Shown here in pieces: positions 51,628 through 61,642 of a stretch of DNA of 64,000 nt. The DNA is from CAVTWH01 sp963794685 (GTDB lineage Bacteria > Actinomycetota > Actinomycetes > Mycobacteriales > Micromonosporaceae), in assembly GCA_963794685.1 (NCBI GenBank), contig CAWCFK010000010.1, positions 806,001 through 870,000 of the forward strand. The letters are read 5' to 3'. Made by a program: the position numbers and the translations under genes. Position 1 is the stretch's first letter; the number at the start of each line of letters is the position of its first letter. The notes below the pieces were generated by a model that saw only the letters and a program-made list of their open reading frames with translations, was not told the origin of the DNA and searched no databases.

Positions 51628-52575
51628 ATGCGGATCGTGGTACTCGCGGGCGGTATCGGTGGCGCTCGCTTCCTGCTCGGCGCGCGGGCTCTGGCCCGAC
51701 AGATAGGTGCGCAGGTCACCGCCGTGGTGAACGTGGGCGACGACGTGCGCCTGCACGGCCTGCAGATCTGCCCCGACCTGGACAGTGTGATGTACACCCT
51801 GGGCGGCGGCTCGGACGCCGAACGCGGCTGGGGCCGGGCCGGCGAAACCTGGACGGTCAAGACCGAACTGGCCGCGTACGGCGCGGAGCCGAGCTGGTTC
51901 GGGTTGGGCGACAAGGACGTGGCCACCCACCTGGTACGCACCAGGATGCTCGACGCCGGGTACCCGCTCTCCGCGGTCACCGCGGCGCTGTGTGACCGCT
52001 GGCAGCCGGGCGTGCGGCTGCTGCCGGCCACCGACGACCGGCTGGAGACGCACGTGGTCACCGAGGGACGGGCCATCCACTTCCAGGAGTGGTGGGTGCG
52101 CTACCGCGCCCAGGTGCCCACCGAGCGCTTCGTCTTCGTCGGCGCGGAGGTCGCCAAGCCGGCGCCGGGCGTGCTCGACGCGCTCGCCGAGGCGGACCTG
52201 GTGCTGCTGGCCCCGAGCAACCCGGTGGTGTCGATCACCCCGATCCTGGCGGTCGCGGCGCTGAAGGAGGCGCTGCGCGACGGTGCGGCCCCGGTGGTCG
52301 GGGTGTCCCCGGTGATCGGCGGCGCGCCGGTGCGCGGGATGGCCGACGCCTGCCTGGCCGCCATCGGCGTGCCGTGCACGGCCGCCGCGGTCGGGGCGCT
52401 CTACGACGCCCGTGCGGCCGGTGGCGTGCTGGACGGCTGGCTGGTCGGCACCGAGGACGCCGACACCACCGTCCCGGGCGTCGCGGTGGCCGCCGCGCCA
52501 CTGTGGATGACCGACGAGGACGCCACCGCAGCGATGGTCCGGGCCGCCGCCGCGCTCGTGGGGGTAGCCCTGTGA
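51628..52575 (+). CDS. fbiA: 2-Phospho-L-lactate / phosphoenolpyruvyl transferase (F420 biosynthesis)
   Basis: The 315-residue enzyme transfers a phospholactyl or phosphoenolpyruvyl group to FO. It starts MRIVVLAGGIGGARFLLGA and shows NVGDDVRLHGLQICPDLDS, the metal/substrate loop and APSNPVVSITPILAV, all hallmarks of CofD/FbiA. The ATG at 51628 has AGGCGAGGA upstream. Its TGA overlaps the fbiB GTG (GTGA), so the two are co-translated. The nucleotide-activating partner (FbiD/CofC) is not in this window. Confidence 0.96.
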   Translation: MRIVVLAGGIGGARFLLGARALARQIGAQVTAVVNVGDDVRLHGLQICPDLDSVMYTLGGGSDAERGWGRAGETWTVKTELAAYGAEPSWFGLGDKDVATHLVRTRMLDAGYPLSAVTAALCDRWQPGVRLLPATDDRLETHVVTEGRAIHFQEWWVRYRAQVPTERFVFVGAEVAKPAPGVLDALAEADLVLLAPSNPVVSITPILAVAALKEALRDGAAPVVGVSPVIGGAPVRGMADACLAAIGVPCTAAAVGALYDARAAGGVLDGWLVGTEDADTTVPGVAVAAAPLWMTDEDATAAMVRAAAALVGVAL

Positions 52576-53735
52576 CGGCGACCGCCGGCCGGCCGGCCGG
52601 ACTGCCCGACAACCCACCGGTACGGCCGGCCGGTCTGCAGATCCTGCCGGTGACCGGGATCGGCGACGTGCGCCCGGGTGATGACCTGGCCGGGCTGATC
52701 ACCACGGCCGCGCCCTGGCTGCTCGACGGGGACGTGTTGGTGGTCACCAGCAAGATCGTGTCGAAGGCGGAGGGCCGGCTGGTCGCCGTCGCGCCGGACG
52801 GCGAGCAGCGGGAGGCCGACCGGGCGGCGGTGCTGGCCGGCGAGACGGCACGGGTAGTGGCCAGTCGCGGCGCGACCCGGATCGTGCAGACCCGGCACGG
52901 CTTCGTGATGGCCGCCGCCGGCATCGACGCGTCCAATGTGGACCGGGCGCATCTGGTACTGCTGCCGGAGAACCCGGACGCCTCGGCCCGGCTGCTGCGC
53001 GACGCGCTGCGCGATCGGTACCGGCTGGACGTGGCCGTGGTGGTCAGCGACACGATGGGACGGCCGTGGCGGGTCGGGCTGACCGACGTGGCGCTCGGCG
53101 CGGCCGGCATCGAAGCGCTGCGCGACTACCGCGGCGAGCGGGACGCGTACGGCAACGAGCTGGAGTTGACGCAGGTGGCCGTGGTGGACGAGCTGTCCGC
53201 CGCCGCCGAACTGGTCAAGGGCAAGTACGACCAGGTGCCGGTGGCGGTGGTCCGGGGCCTGGCGGCCACCGGGGCGGCGCACGGCGACGGTGCCCGGGTA
53301 CTGGTCCGGGGCGCGGACCTGGACATGTTCTCGCTGGGTACCGCCGAGGCGGTGGCACTCGGGCAGCAACGCGCGGCGCAGCTCACCGACGCGCCCGGAT
53401 TCGCCCCGGACCCGCCCGGCGACCTGGCGGCGCTGCTGGCGTCGGTCGACTCGGCGGCGTTGTGCGCGGTGCCGGCGGCCGACCGGGCGGCGCTGGGTGC
53501 GCCGGCCGGGGCGGAACTCGTCGCGGTGCTCGCCGACTCCGACCCGGTGGCCGCCGCGCGGGCCGGGGCCGAGGGCTACCGCCTGCGGGTCGCGGCCGGG
53601 GCGCTCGGCTTGGTGAGTGCCGGCGTGGTCGTACCCCCGCAGGCGGCGCAGCGGCTCGGGGCCGCACCGGACCGGGTGGTGGTGGCCCTGATCGCCGTGG
53701 GCCACCCGGCTGCCGGGAGTGGACCCACCGGCTAG
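52572..53735 (+). CDS. fbiB: Coenzyme F420-0:L-glutamate ligase FbiB (short C-terminal domain)
   Basis: The 387-residue protein has the CofE ligase domain (about 22-265: LQILPVTGIGDVRPGDDLAGLI is its opening, VVTSKIVSKAEGR, DTMGRPWRVGLTDVALGAAG is the binding loop at about 158-177, DELSAAAELVKGK). It adds glutamates to F420-0. Mycobacterial FbiB (about 448 residues) carries a C-terminal FMN-dependent reductase domain; here only about 120 residues remain after the ligase, ending VVVALIAVGHPA. Its TAG shares the palindrome CTAG with the manC stop on the other strand. Confidence 0.94.
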   Translation: MTATAGRPAGLPDNPPVRPAGLQILPVTGIGDVRPGDDLAGLITTAAPWLLDGDVLVVTSKIVSKAEGRLVAVAPDGEQREADRAAVLAGETARVVASRGATRIVQTRHGFVMAAAGIDASNVDRAHLVLLPENPDASARLLRDALRDRYRLDVAVVVSDTMGRPWRVGLTDVALGAAGIEALRDYRGERDAYGNELELTQVAVVDELSAAAELVKGKYDQVPVAVVRGLAATGAAHGDGARVLVRGADLDMFSLGTAEAVALGQQRAAQLTDAPGFAPDPPGDLAALLASVDSAALCAVPAADRAALGAPAGAELVAVLADSDPVAAARAGAEGYRLRVAAGALGLVSAGVVVPPQAAQRLGAAPDRVVVALIAVGHPAAGSGPTG

Positions 53736-54835
53736 ATCAGCCGGGTGTGGCCGGATTCCTTGAGCGCGTCGACCAGCTTCTTGACGTCCTGGGCGCGGTC
53801 CTTGGGGCAGACCAGCAGGGCGTCCGGGGTGTCCACGATGATCATGTCGCGCAGGCCGAGGGCAGCGACCAGCCGGCCCGAGTGCGGGACCACCACCAGG
53901 CCGGTGGAGTCCAGCAGCAGCACCTGCGGCTTCTCGCCCGGGTCGACCACCACGTTGCCGGCGGTGGCCGGGTCGGTCTCGCCCGGCAGCACGTCACCGA
54001 GGGTGGCGAAGTCGCCCACGTCGTTCCAGCCGAAGTCGCCGGGGACGGTGGCGACCAGACCGGCCGCGGCCGCGCCCTCCATCACCGCGTAGTCGACCGA
54101 GATCTTCGGCAGCGTCGACCAGACCTCGCCGAGCACCTCGTCGCGGGCGTCGGTGTCCCAGGCGGCCGCGATCCGGACCAGGCCGGCGTGCAGGGCGGGC
54201 TGCTGGCGGGCGAGTTCGGCGAGGAACACGTCGACCCGCCAGACGAACATGCTGGCGTTCCAGAAGTGGTGGCCGGAGGCGACGTACTGCTCGGCGACCT
54301 CGCGGGACGGCTTCTCCTTGAACTCGTCCACCTTGCGGACCGGCCCGTCGCCGACCAGACCGTCGCACTCCAGGTAGCCGTAGCCGGTGTCCGGGCGGAC
54401 CGGTTGGATGCCCACGGTCATCAGGAAGCCCTGCTGGGCACCGGTGACCGCCTCCCGCAGGGTGGCCACGAAGCGCTCCCCGTCGGCGACCAGGTGGTCG
54501 GCGGCGAACGACCCCATCACCCCCTGCGGGTCCCGCCGGGAGATGATCGCGGCAGCCAGCCCGATCGCCGCGCACGAGTCCCGTGGCGACGGCTCCACCA
54601 GTACGTTCTGCTCCGGCAGCGCCGGCAGTTGGCGGGCCACGGCGGCGGCGTGCGCCACCCCGGTCACCACGTACGTGCTCTCCGGCGCGGCCAGCGGCGC
54701 GAGCCGCTCGAGGGTCGCCTGGAGCAGCGTGGCGGGGGTGCCGGTAAGCGGGTGGAGGAACTTGGGGTTGCCGGCGCGAGACAGCGGCCACAGTCGGGTA
54801 CCGCTGCCTCCGGCGGGGATTACCGCGTAAAGCAT
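53732..54835 (-). CDS. manC: Mannose-1-phosphate guanylyltransferase
   Basis: The 367-residue nucleotidyltransferase makes GDP-mannose from mannose-1-P and GTP. It has the signature GGSGTRLWPLSR, FAADHLVAD, VDEFKEKPS, WNASMFVWRV and FGWNDVGDF. I start at ATG 54835 (MLYAVIPAGG); the ATG further out has no conserved text. GDP-mannose feeds mannolipids, glycoproteins and cell-wall mannans. Together with manA and manB it completes the pathway in this window. Its 3' end overlaps fbiB by four bases, convergent, with no room for a terminator. Confidence 0.95.
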   Translation of the reverse strand: MLYAVIPAGGSGTRLWPLSRAGNPKFLHPLTGTPATLLQATLERLAPLAAPESTYVVTGVAHAAAVARQLPALPEQNVLVEPSPRDSCAAIGLAAAIISRRDPQGVMGSFAADHLVADGERFVATLREAVTGAQQGFLMTVGIQPVRPDTGYGYLECDGLVGDGPVRKVDEFKEKPSREVAEQYVASGHHFWNASMFVWRVDVFLAELARQQPALHAGLVRIAAAWDTDARDEVLGEVWSTLPKISVDYAVMEGAAAAGLVATVPGDFGWNDVGDFATLGDVLPGETDPATAGNVVVDPGEKPQVLLLDSTGLVVVPHSGRLVAALGLRDMIIVDTPDALLVCPKDRAQDVKKLVDALKESGHTRLI

Positions 54836-54966
54836 CGGCCAATCATGCCTACGTTCGCTGGACATCCTCACGGCGGGGCCGTTAACTTCCCGAGAAACCG
54901 CTGGTCACGGGCAATGCGCAGATGACGCCAGGACGGACTATCCAGACATAGGCTGACATCGGCGGA

Positions 54967-56094
54967 TCAGCCCGCCGCGCGGGTCCAGGCAGCCAGGTGC
55001 ACCTGCGCGCTGGCCTCCCAGGTGAAGTCCTTGGCCCGGTCGAAGGCCGCCTTCGACAGGGTGATCCGGCGGTTCTCGTCGTCCAGCAGCGCGGCCAGGT
55101 CCCGGCCGATCTCGTCCGGGCGTTCCCCGGTGTACGCCACCGCGTCGCCACCGACCTCGGGCAGGGACAGCCGGGGGGTGGTCAGCACCGGCGCGCCACA
55201 CGCCATCGCCTCCAGCACCGGCAGCCCGAAGCCCTCGCCGTGCGACGGGTACGCGGCCACCAGCGCCCCGCCGAGGAAGCCCGGCAGGTCGGCGTAGCGC
55301 AGGTAGCCGGGGCGCAGCAGGCGCAGCCCGATCGGCACCTCGGCCACCGCCCGGTCGATATCGTCGTCGTGTCCCGAGCCACCGGCGATCACCAGCGCCG
55401 GCGGGTCCTCGCGGTCGGCCATCGCCACCGCCCAGCCCCGGATCAGGTTCGGCACGTTCTTGCGCGGCTCCTTGGCCCCGAGGAACGCCACATACGGCGT
55501 GGCGCCGAGCCCGAGCCGGGCCCGTACCCGCGCCTTCTCGGCGTCGCTCGGCAGGTGGAACGCCTCGTGGTCAACGCCGTGGTAGGCCACGTCGAGGCGG
55601 GCCGGGTCGGCGTCGAGCAGCCGGATCAGCTCGTCCCGGGTGGCCTTGCTGGGCACGATCACCCGGTTCGCCCGGCGCATCGACGTCTTGATCGCGCTGC
55701 GGAAGAAGGTGCCCCGGGACTTCTCGTAGTGCTCCGGCTCGGTGAAGAAGGTGGCGTCGTGCACGGTCACCGTCACCGGGCAGCCGGCCCGCAGCGGGCA
55801 GGTGTAGAACGGCGAGTGCAGCACCGCCGCGCCGACCTGCTGGGCCAGCAGCGGCAGCCCGGTCTGCTCCCAGGCCAGCCGGGCCGGCCGGTGCGCAACC
55901 GCCGACGGCGCGGGGATCACCTCGAGTTCGGGCAGCACCCGACGGTAACGCTCGGTATCCGTGCGCTGGCACACCACCACGGCATCGGCCGCCGCGCGAT
56001 TGAGCGCGCCGAGGAGACCGTCGACATAACGGCCGACCCCGCCTCGGTCGGCGGGGACGCTGGTGGCATCGAACAACACCCGTGGTCCGGACAC
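54967..56094 (-). CDS. Glycosyltransferase family 4 protein
   Basis: The 375-residue GT-B enzyme starts MSGPRVLFDATSVPADRGGVG. It shows the acceptor-side glycine-rich N-terminus and the C-terminal donor-binding motif SHGEGFGLPVLEAMACGAPVL (E-x7-E type, given at about 285-305), plus AFLGAKEPRKNV. Next to manC it may use GDP-mannose, but the donor is not readable. The gene corresponds in position to the cell-wall sugar transferase of the mycobacterial locus, though of a different family. It starts with GTG and is divergent from the TIGR03089 gene. Confidence 0.87.
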   Translation of the reverse strand: MSGPRVLFDATSVPADRGGVGRYVDGLLGALNRAAADAVVVCQRTDTERYRRVLPELEVIPAPSAVAHRPARLAWEQTGLPLLAQQVGAAVLHSPFYTCPLRAGCPVTVTVHDATFFTEPEHYEKSRGTFFRSAIKTSMRRANRVIVPSKATRDELIRLLDADPARLDVAYHGVDHEAFHLPSDAEKARVRARLGLGATPYVAFLGAKEPRKNVPNLIRGWAVAMADREDPPALVIAGGSGHDDDIDRAVAEVPIGLRLLRPGYLRYADLPGFLGGALVAAYPSHGEGFGLPVLEAMACGAPVLTTPRLSLPEVGGDAVAYTGERPDEIGRDLAALLDDENRRITLSKAAFDRAKDFTWEASAQVHLAAWTRAAG

Positions 56095-56219
56095 GGCACC
56101 CAGACTACGCCCGCCGCGCGACAGTGTGGTGCCGACAGGACGGCGATCGGACCGCGCGTCGGTAGGATCAGCGACCGTCCCCCGGTCAACCTGCCGACCC
56201 GGTGTGGTAGACGTGCGGG

Positions 56220-56907
56220 ATGAGGACCGTGCCGGAACTGCTCAACCCCGTACGCACCCCGCAGCCGTTGGTGACCTTCTACGACGACGCCACGGGCGAA
56301 CGCACCGAGCTGTCCGGCATCACTGTCGGTAACTGGGTTGCCAAAACCGGAAACCTGCTCACCGACGGGTACGGCCTGGGCAGCGGTGACCGGGCCGTGG
56401 TCCGGCTGCCCGTGCACTGGCAGTCGGCCGCCGTGCTGCTCGGCTGCTGGAGCGCCGGACTGCAGGTCAGCGCCGACAGTCCCGGCGAGATCGGCTTCGC
56501 GGCGCGAGCCGGACGCGCTGACCGCCGCCGATGCCGGCGACCGGCTGCTGCTCGGGCTGCACCCGTTCGGCCTGCCGCTGCCCAGCGTGCCGCCCGGCTG
56601 GACCGACTACACCGCCGAGGTACGTGGCCACGGCGACCACTACTCCCCAGTCGCCCGCCCCGACGATCCGGCCACCCCGACGCTGACCCAGCAGGAGCTG
56701 GTCGCCGCCGCCCTGGACCGGGCCGACGTGCTCGCCCTGCCGGCCGGCACCCGGGTGCTGTTCGACGTGGAGCTGCACGCCGACCCGCTGGACTGGCTGC
56801 TCGCCCCGCTCGCCGTCGGCGCGTCCACGGTGCTCTGCCGCCACCTCGACCGGTCCCGGCTGGATGTCCGCATCACCAACGAGCAGGTCGGCCTCTCGCT
56901 CGCCTGA
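56220..56907 (+). CDS. TIGR03089 family protein (one indel)
   Basis: About 228 residues that resemble the N-terminal part of AMP-binding enzymes but without their P-loop or catalytic half: RTPQPLVTFYDDATGERTEL, TVGNWVAKTGNLL, GDRAVVRLPVHWQSAAVLLG. An extra C at 56515 breaks GFAAREPDALTAAD; without it the length is 229 codons. The family is restricted to actinobacteria and has no known function. It lies beside the glycosyltransferase gene as in mycobacteria. Confidence 0.83.
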
Positions 56908-56942
56908 GCTCCCGCCGTTGCAGTTCCCAGGCGCGGCGTGGA

Positions 56943-58923
56943 TCAGGGCCGGCGGCGGGTGGCGGCGAAGTCCTCGAAGGCGGTCAGCGACTCCGGGTTG
57001 GCCAGCGCGCCGCGGGCGGCGGCCTGGTCGGCGGGGGTGCCGGTGAGGATGCGCTTCACCGGCACCTCCAACTTCTTGGCGCTCAGCGTGCGGGGCACCG
57101 CGCGCACCTGGTGGATCTCGTCGGGCACGTGTCGGGGGGAGAGCGCGGTGCGCAGTTCGCGGGCGAGCCGGGCGCGCAGCGCGTCGTCCAGCTCCAGGCC
57201 GTCCGCGAGCACCACGAAGAGCAGCAGGTCACCGGGGCCGCCGGCCGGGTCCTCCAGGTGCACCACCATCGAGTCGGCCACTTCCGGCAGCGACTCCACC
57301 ACCGAGTAGAACTCGGCGGTGCCCAACCGGACCCCACCCCGGTTCAGGGTGGCGTCCGAGCGGCCGGTGATCACGCAGCTGCCCCGGTCGGTGATGGTGA
57401 TCCAGTCGCCGTGCCGCCACACCCCCGGGAAGACGTCGAAGTACGCGGCCCGGTACTTCTCCCCGGAGTCGTCGCCCCAGAAGCCGACCGGCATGCTCGG
57501 CATCGGCGCGGTGATCACCAGCTCGCCGAGCTCGCCGTGCACCGGGTGCCCGGTCGGGTCGTACGCCTCCACCCGGGCCCCCAGCGCCCGGCAACTGATC
57601 TCCCCCTCGTACACCGGCAGCAGCACGCAGCCGCCGACGAACCCGGTGCACACGTCGGTACCCCCGGACAGCGACGCCAGGTGCACGTCGGAGCCGACCG
57701 CCTCGTACACCCAGCGGAAGCCCTCGGGCGGCAACGGCGCACCGGTCGAGCCGACCTCGCGCAGCGCGGACAGGTCGGCGATCTCGCTCGGCACGATGCC
57801 GGCCTTGCGGCAGGCCAGCAGGAACGGCGCGGAGGTGCCGAAGTTGGTGACCCCGGCGGTCTGCGCGAGCCGCCACAGCCCACCCAGGTCGGGGTAATGC
57901 CGGGTCGCCGTCGAAGAGCACGATCGCCGCGCCCACGGCCGGCGCGGAGACCAGGAAGTTCCACATCATCCAGCCGGTGGTGGTGAACCAGAAGAACCTG
58001 TCCGCCGGCCTCAGCTCGCTCGCCGGGCCGAGGTCATGGTGCAGGGCCAGCATTTTCAGGTGTTCCAGCAGGATGCCGCCGTGGCCGTGCACGATCGGCT
58101 TCGGCAGGCCGGTGGTGCCGGAGGAGTACAGGATGTAGAGCGGGTGGTCGAACGGCAGCGGGGCGAAGGTGAGCGGTTCGTCGGTCGGCGCGGCCAGCTC
58201 GGCCCAGCCATCCGAAGTCTCCGGGTAGAGGTAGCGCAGGGCCACCGTGTGTCGCAGGCTGGGCAGCGCCGCCTGGATCGCGGCCACCTCGGCGCGCCGG
58301 TCGATGTCCTTGCTGCCGTAGCGGTAGCCGTCGATCGCCACCAGCACCGTCGGCTCGATCTGCTGCCAACGGTCGACGACGCTGCGGGTGCCGAACTCCG
58401 GGGCGCAGGAGGAGAAGACCGCGCCGATGCTGGCCGTGGCCAACAACAGGATCAGTGTCTCCGGGATGTTCGGGCTGTACGCCGCCACCCGGTCGCCGGT
58501 CACCACACCGAGCCGGCGCAGCCCGGCCGCCACCCGGCGCACCTGCTCGCGCAGCTCGTCCGCAGTCAGCGTGACCGGATCCCGGGTCTGCGACCAGGCC
58601 GACACCACCGGATCAATACCGGCCAGCCCAGGGGTACGAAGCAGGTACTCGGCGTAGTTGAGCCGCACGTCGGGGAACCAGCGGGCGCCGGGCATCGTCG
58701 GCGACGGCAACACCCGCGACTGCGGCACCGGGTCACCGACCGCGAAGTAGTCCCAGATGGAGCCCCAGAAGCCGGGCAGATCGGTGACCGACCACTCCCA
58801 CAGCAGCTCGTAGCTGTCGAAGGAGAGCCCCCGCTCGCGCTCCAGCCAACGCAGGTAGTCGCCGATCCGGGACTGCTCCCGTACCCCCTGCGGTGGGCTC
58901 CACAGCCGCTCGCCCGCGCTCAT
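56943..58923 (-). CDS. Acetoacetyl-CoA synthetase (one indel)
   Basis: The enzyme of about 659 residues activates acetoacetate with ATP and CoA. It starts MSAGERLWSPPQGVREQSRI and has ACS-type N-domain text (SFDSYELLWEWSV), P-loop ILYSSGTTGLPKPI, FWFTTTGWMMWNF, and the C-terminal FNV-like region NRGGVRLGTAEFYS and catalytic Lys in TLSAKKLEVPVKR. One extra base near 57898 breaks DGDPAYPDLGGLW; removal gives exactly 660 codons. The ATG follows GGGGAGGGG. It allows acetoacetate from leucine or ketone catabolism to enter central metabolism. It converges with the TIGR03089 gene. Confidence 0.92.
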
Positions 58924-59082
58924 CCCGGTGTCCCCTCCCCGACCTGTCGGCGCGCCGTTGCGCCGTACCTCGGCCATTCTGCGCCCACTGCGGCCGGCCG
59001 GGTCAGGGCCGGCGACCGGACGGCGTCACCGCGGGTCGGACTGGCCGGTGCCCGACCGGGCGGGAGAAGGTAGGGTGCCGCC

Positions 59083-59839
59083 ATGCGTCATGTCTGGAGC
59101 CTGCTCGTCGGCGTCGTGGTCGCTCCGCTCGCCTGGTTCGCCATGTGCATCGGCCAGGTGGGCAGCGGCAAGGAGTTCAAGGACTACAGCGACACCGGCG
59201 ACTTCGTCGCCGGCGACTTCGCCCGCCCGTTCCTGCTGCTGGTGGTGGCCGGACTGCTGCTCGGAGTGCTGGCCTGCCTGCGCGTCTCGCCGGCCGGCCC
59301 GGTGCTCGTCGGCGCCGGGTACCTGGCCAGCTACGCGGGCCTGCTGATCTGGCCGCACGGCAGCTACGACCTGTTCGCGTACACCTTCCACATCGGCGGC
59401 GCTGGGCGACCAGGGGCACGGTGACCTGACCACCCCGCTGACCACCGGTACCGCGCCGCTGGTCGGGGCGCTGCTGCTGGTCGCCGTGGTGAGCGTGAAG
59501 CGCTGGCGGCGCTGGCCGAGGGTGGTCGGCTCGCACTCGATCGAGGCCCGCGACGCGGTCGGCACCGACCTCGTGCCCGAGTACCCGGTGGCCACCCGCC
59601 CGTTCGCCGACAGCACCGCCCCGGTCTCCCCCGCCGCACCCGAGCCCGCGCCGGTGGTGGTGCCGCAGCCGTCGGTGCCGGTCGACGACTCCGTCGGCAC
59701 CGTCGTGTGGACCCGCGACCCGGTCGAGTCGCCCACCCAGCGCACCGCCGGCACCAGCACGGACACCGGTAGCTTCCGCAGCCGCGGACCGTGGGACACC
59801 CCGCCCGGCGAGAAGCCTTCCGGGTCGAGCACCCGATAG
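59083..59839 (+). CDS. Small polytopic membrane protein, tandem paralogue 1 (one indel)
   Basis: About 251 residues: MRHVWSLLVGVVVAPLAWFA, four transmembrane helices (last one restored as LTTGTAPLVGALLLVAVVSV), then a Pro/Val/Thr-rich cytosolic tail (PAAPEPAPVVVPQPSVPVDD). An extra G at 59398 breaks FHIGALGDQGHGDL; without it the length is 252 codons. It shares its start (MRH..SLL) and layout with the next gene, which suggests tandem duplication. No function is known. Confidence 0.75.
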
Positions 59840-59924
59840 ACGGCTATCCCCCGGTTGCCCGGCGGACCTAAGGTCACAGGCGAACCCCGACCACCCCTGC
59901 CCACCCCGCCCGCTGGAGGCCCCT

Positions 59925-60777
59925 ATGCGCCACCTCGGCTCCCTGCTGCTGTCGATCGTGCTGACGGTGGCGTGGTACCTCATTCTCGGGCTGGCCTACA
60001 GCCGCTACCTCCTCGGCCACGACGGGGAATGGACCAGCAAGTTCATCATCGCCGGCGGGTTGCTGGTCGCCGCCGGCCTCTACAGCATCCTGATCCTGAG
60101 CCGGCTGTCCCCGGTCGGCCTGGTCACGGTCGGCCTGGCGCTGCTCGTGCTGAGCATGTGGGCGGTGTTCGGCGCGCCGGACAACTCGCCCTTCGAGCAC
60201 CTGCCCAAGTCGGTGTTCGGGCAGAAGGCGGTGCTGTCGCTGCCGTTCGAGTTCGCGGCCTTCGCGGCGGTACCGATGGTGCTCACCGTGTTCAGCCCGC
60301 GCCGCTGGCGCAGGTACGCCAACCCGCGGCCGGCCGCCAACGCCTACTCGCCGACCCCGCCGGTACCGCTGAGCCCGCCGCCCGGTGGGTACCCGCCGCC
60401 GCCCCAGTACGGTGGACAGCCGTCCTACGGCAGCCCGGTCGACCCGTTCGGCGGCCCTCGACCCGGTCTCCCCCGTGTCCCCCGGCGGCTCCGGCCCCGA
60501 CGGCACCCGGGTGCTGCCCGGCCCGGCCAGCCCGACCAGCGGCTCCGGGTACCCGCCGCCGCCGTCCGGTGGCCCGACCTACCCGCCGCCGTCCAGCGGC
60601 TCGGGGTACCCCAGCCCGTCGCTGCCCAGCTACCCGCCGCCGGCCTCGCCGAGCTACGGCTTCCCGCCGCCGTCCGCCCCGACCTCGACGCCGCCCGGCT
60701 CGAGCAACCCGCCGCCACCGCTGTGGCCGAGCGGCCCGGGCAGCCGCAACGATCCGGACGCCACCCGCCCCATCTGA
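59925..60777 (+). CDS. Small polytopic membrane protein, tandem paralogue 2 (one indel)
   Basis: About 283 residues: MRHLGSLLLSIVLTVAWYLI, four helices up to about residue 125 (last AAFAAVPMVLTVF), then a long Pro/Gly/Ser/Tyr-rich tail with PPPGGYPPPPQ and SGSGYPPPPSG repeats. An extra C near 60455 changes the tail frame; restored text is GALDPVSPVSPGGSG and the TGA at 60775-60777, giving 284 codons. GGAGG precedes the ATG. Like its upstream neighbour it has no assigned function. Confidence 0.75.
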
Positions 60778-60805
60778 CCTGCCCGCTCCCACCTGTGGGG
60801 GAACG

Positions 60806-60831
60806 CTGCCCCCGGCCATTGCCGGGGGCAG
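60806..60831 (+). terminator. Terminator after the tandem membrane proteins
   Basis: CTGCCCCCGGC (60806-60816) pairs perfectly with GCCGGGGGCAG (60821-60831) around a CATT loop, with GAA/TTC flanks, 28 bases after the stop. The GNAT gene starts 22 bases further on. Confidence 0.8.
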
Positions 60832-60852
60832 TTCGGCCGGCAGGATGCGGGG

Positions 60853-61629
60853 GTGAGCGACATCGAGATCCGCCCGCTGGGTACCCCGGAGCAGTTGCGC
60901 GCCGTGTCAGCCGTGTACCGGCGCGCGTTCGGCTACGCCGACAACGAGGCGGGGATCCCGGCGAAGCTGCTGTGGACGCTCTCCCAGCACGGCGGCATCG
61001 TGCTCGGTGCGTTCGCCGATCCCGACCCGGCGCTGGTCGGCTTCTGTTACGGCTTCCTGGCCCGCGACCCGGGCCACCCCGAGCTGTACCTGTTCTCCCA
61101 GACGGCGGCGGTGTTGCCGGAGTACCAGAGCAGCGGGGTGGGTAGCCAACTCAAGTGGGCACAGCGTGAGCACGCGCTGGCCGCCGGGCTCGGCGTGATC
61201 CGGTGGACCTTCGACCCGATGCGTACCCGCAACGCGCACGTCAACTTCGACTCCCTCGGCGCCAGCTCCAACACGCTGCTGCCGGAGTACTACGGCGTCG
61301 ACACAACCGGCCGGGACGCCGGAACGGGCAGCGACCGGCTGCTGGTGGACTGGCCGGTGACCGCCGTCACCCCACCCGATCCGGCCCACCCGCACCACAG
61401 TGCCGTGTCACCGCCGCCCGGGTTCAGCGCCGCGCCGGGTACCCGGGACGGCGAGTGGCTGGCGGTACCGGCGGACTGGGACGCGTACCGGGCCACCGTC
61501 CCCGCCGAGCAGGCGCACCAGGTCCGGCTGGCGGTACGCGCCGAGTTGGCCGGCGCCTTCGCAGCCGGGCAGCGGCTGATCTCCAGCCAACGGGTCAGCC
61601 CCGACCTCTGCGGGTACCGACTGGTCTGA
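60853..61629 (+). CDS. GNAT-family N-acetyltransferase
   Basis: The 258-residue enzyme starts at GTG with IEIRPLGTPEQLRAVSAVYRRAFG. The acetyl-CoA loop is LPEYQSSGVGSQLKWAQRE (Q/R-x-x-G-x-G/A type), then GVIRWTFDPMRTRNAHVNFDSLG and LPEYYGVDTTGRD, the pattern of large GNAT acyltransferases. The C-terminal part (about 185-258) carries Trp/Arg-rich text of unknown role. Substrate unknown. It converges with the Rpn-like gene. Confidence 0.85.
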   Translation: MSDIEIRPLGTPEQLRAVSAVYRRAFGYADNEAGIPAKLLWTLSQHGGIVLGAFADPDPALVGFCYGFLARDPGHPELYLFSQTAAVLPEYQSSGVGSQLKWAQREHALAAGLGVIRWTFDPMRTRNAHVNFDSLGASSNTLLPEYYGVDTTGRDAGTGSDRLLVDWPVTAVTPPDPAHPHHSAVSPPPGFSAAPGTRDGEWLAVPADWDAYRATVPAEQAHQVRLAVRAELAGAFAAGQRLISSQRVSPDLCGYRLV

Positions 61630-61642
61630 CGCGGGGTCCGCG
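61630..61642. terminator. Minimal hairpin between convergent genes
   Basis: CGCGG (61630-61634) and CCGCG (61638-61642) with a GGT loop exactly fill the 13-base gap between the GNAT and Rpn-like stops. It could act as a small bidirectional terminator. Confidence 0.35.
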
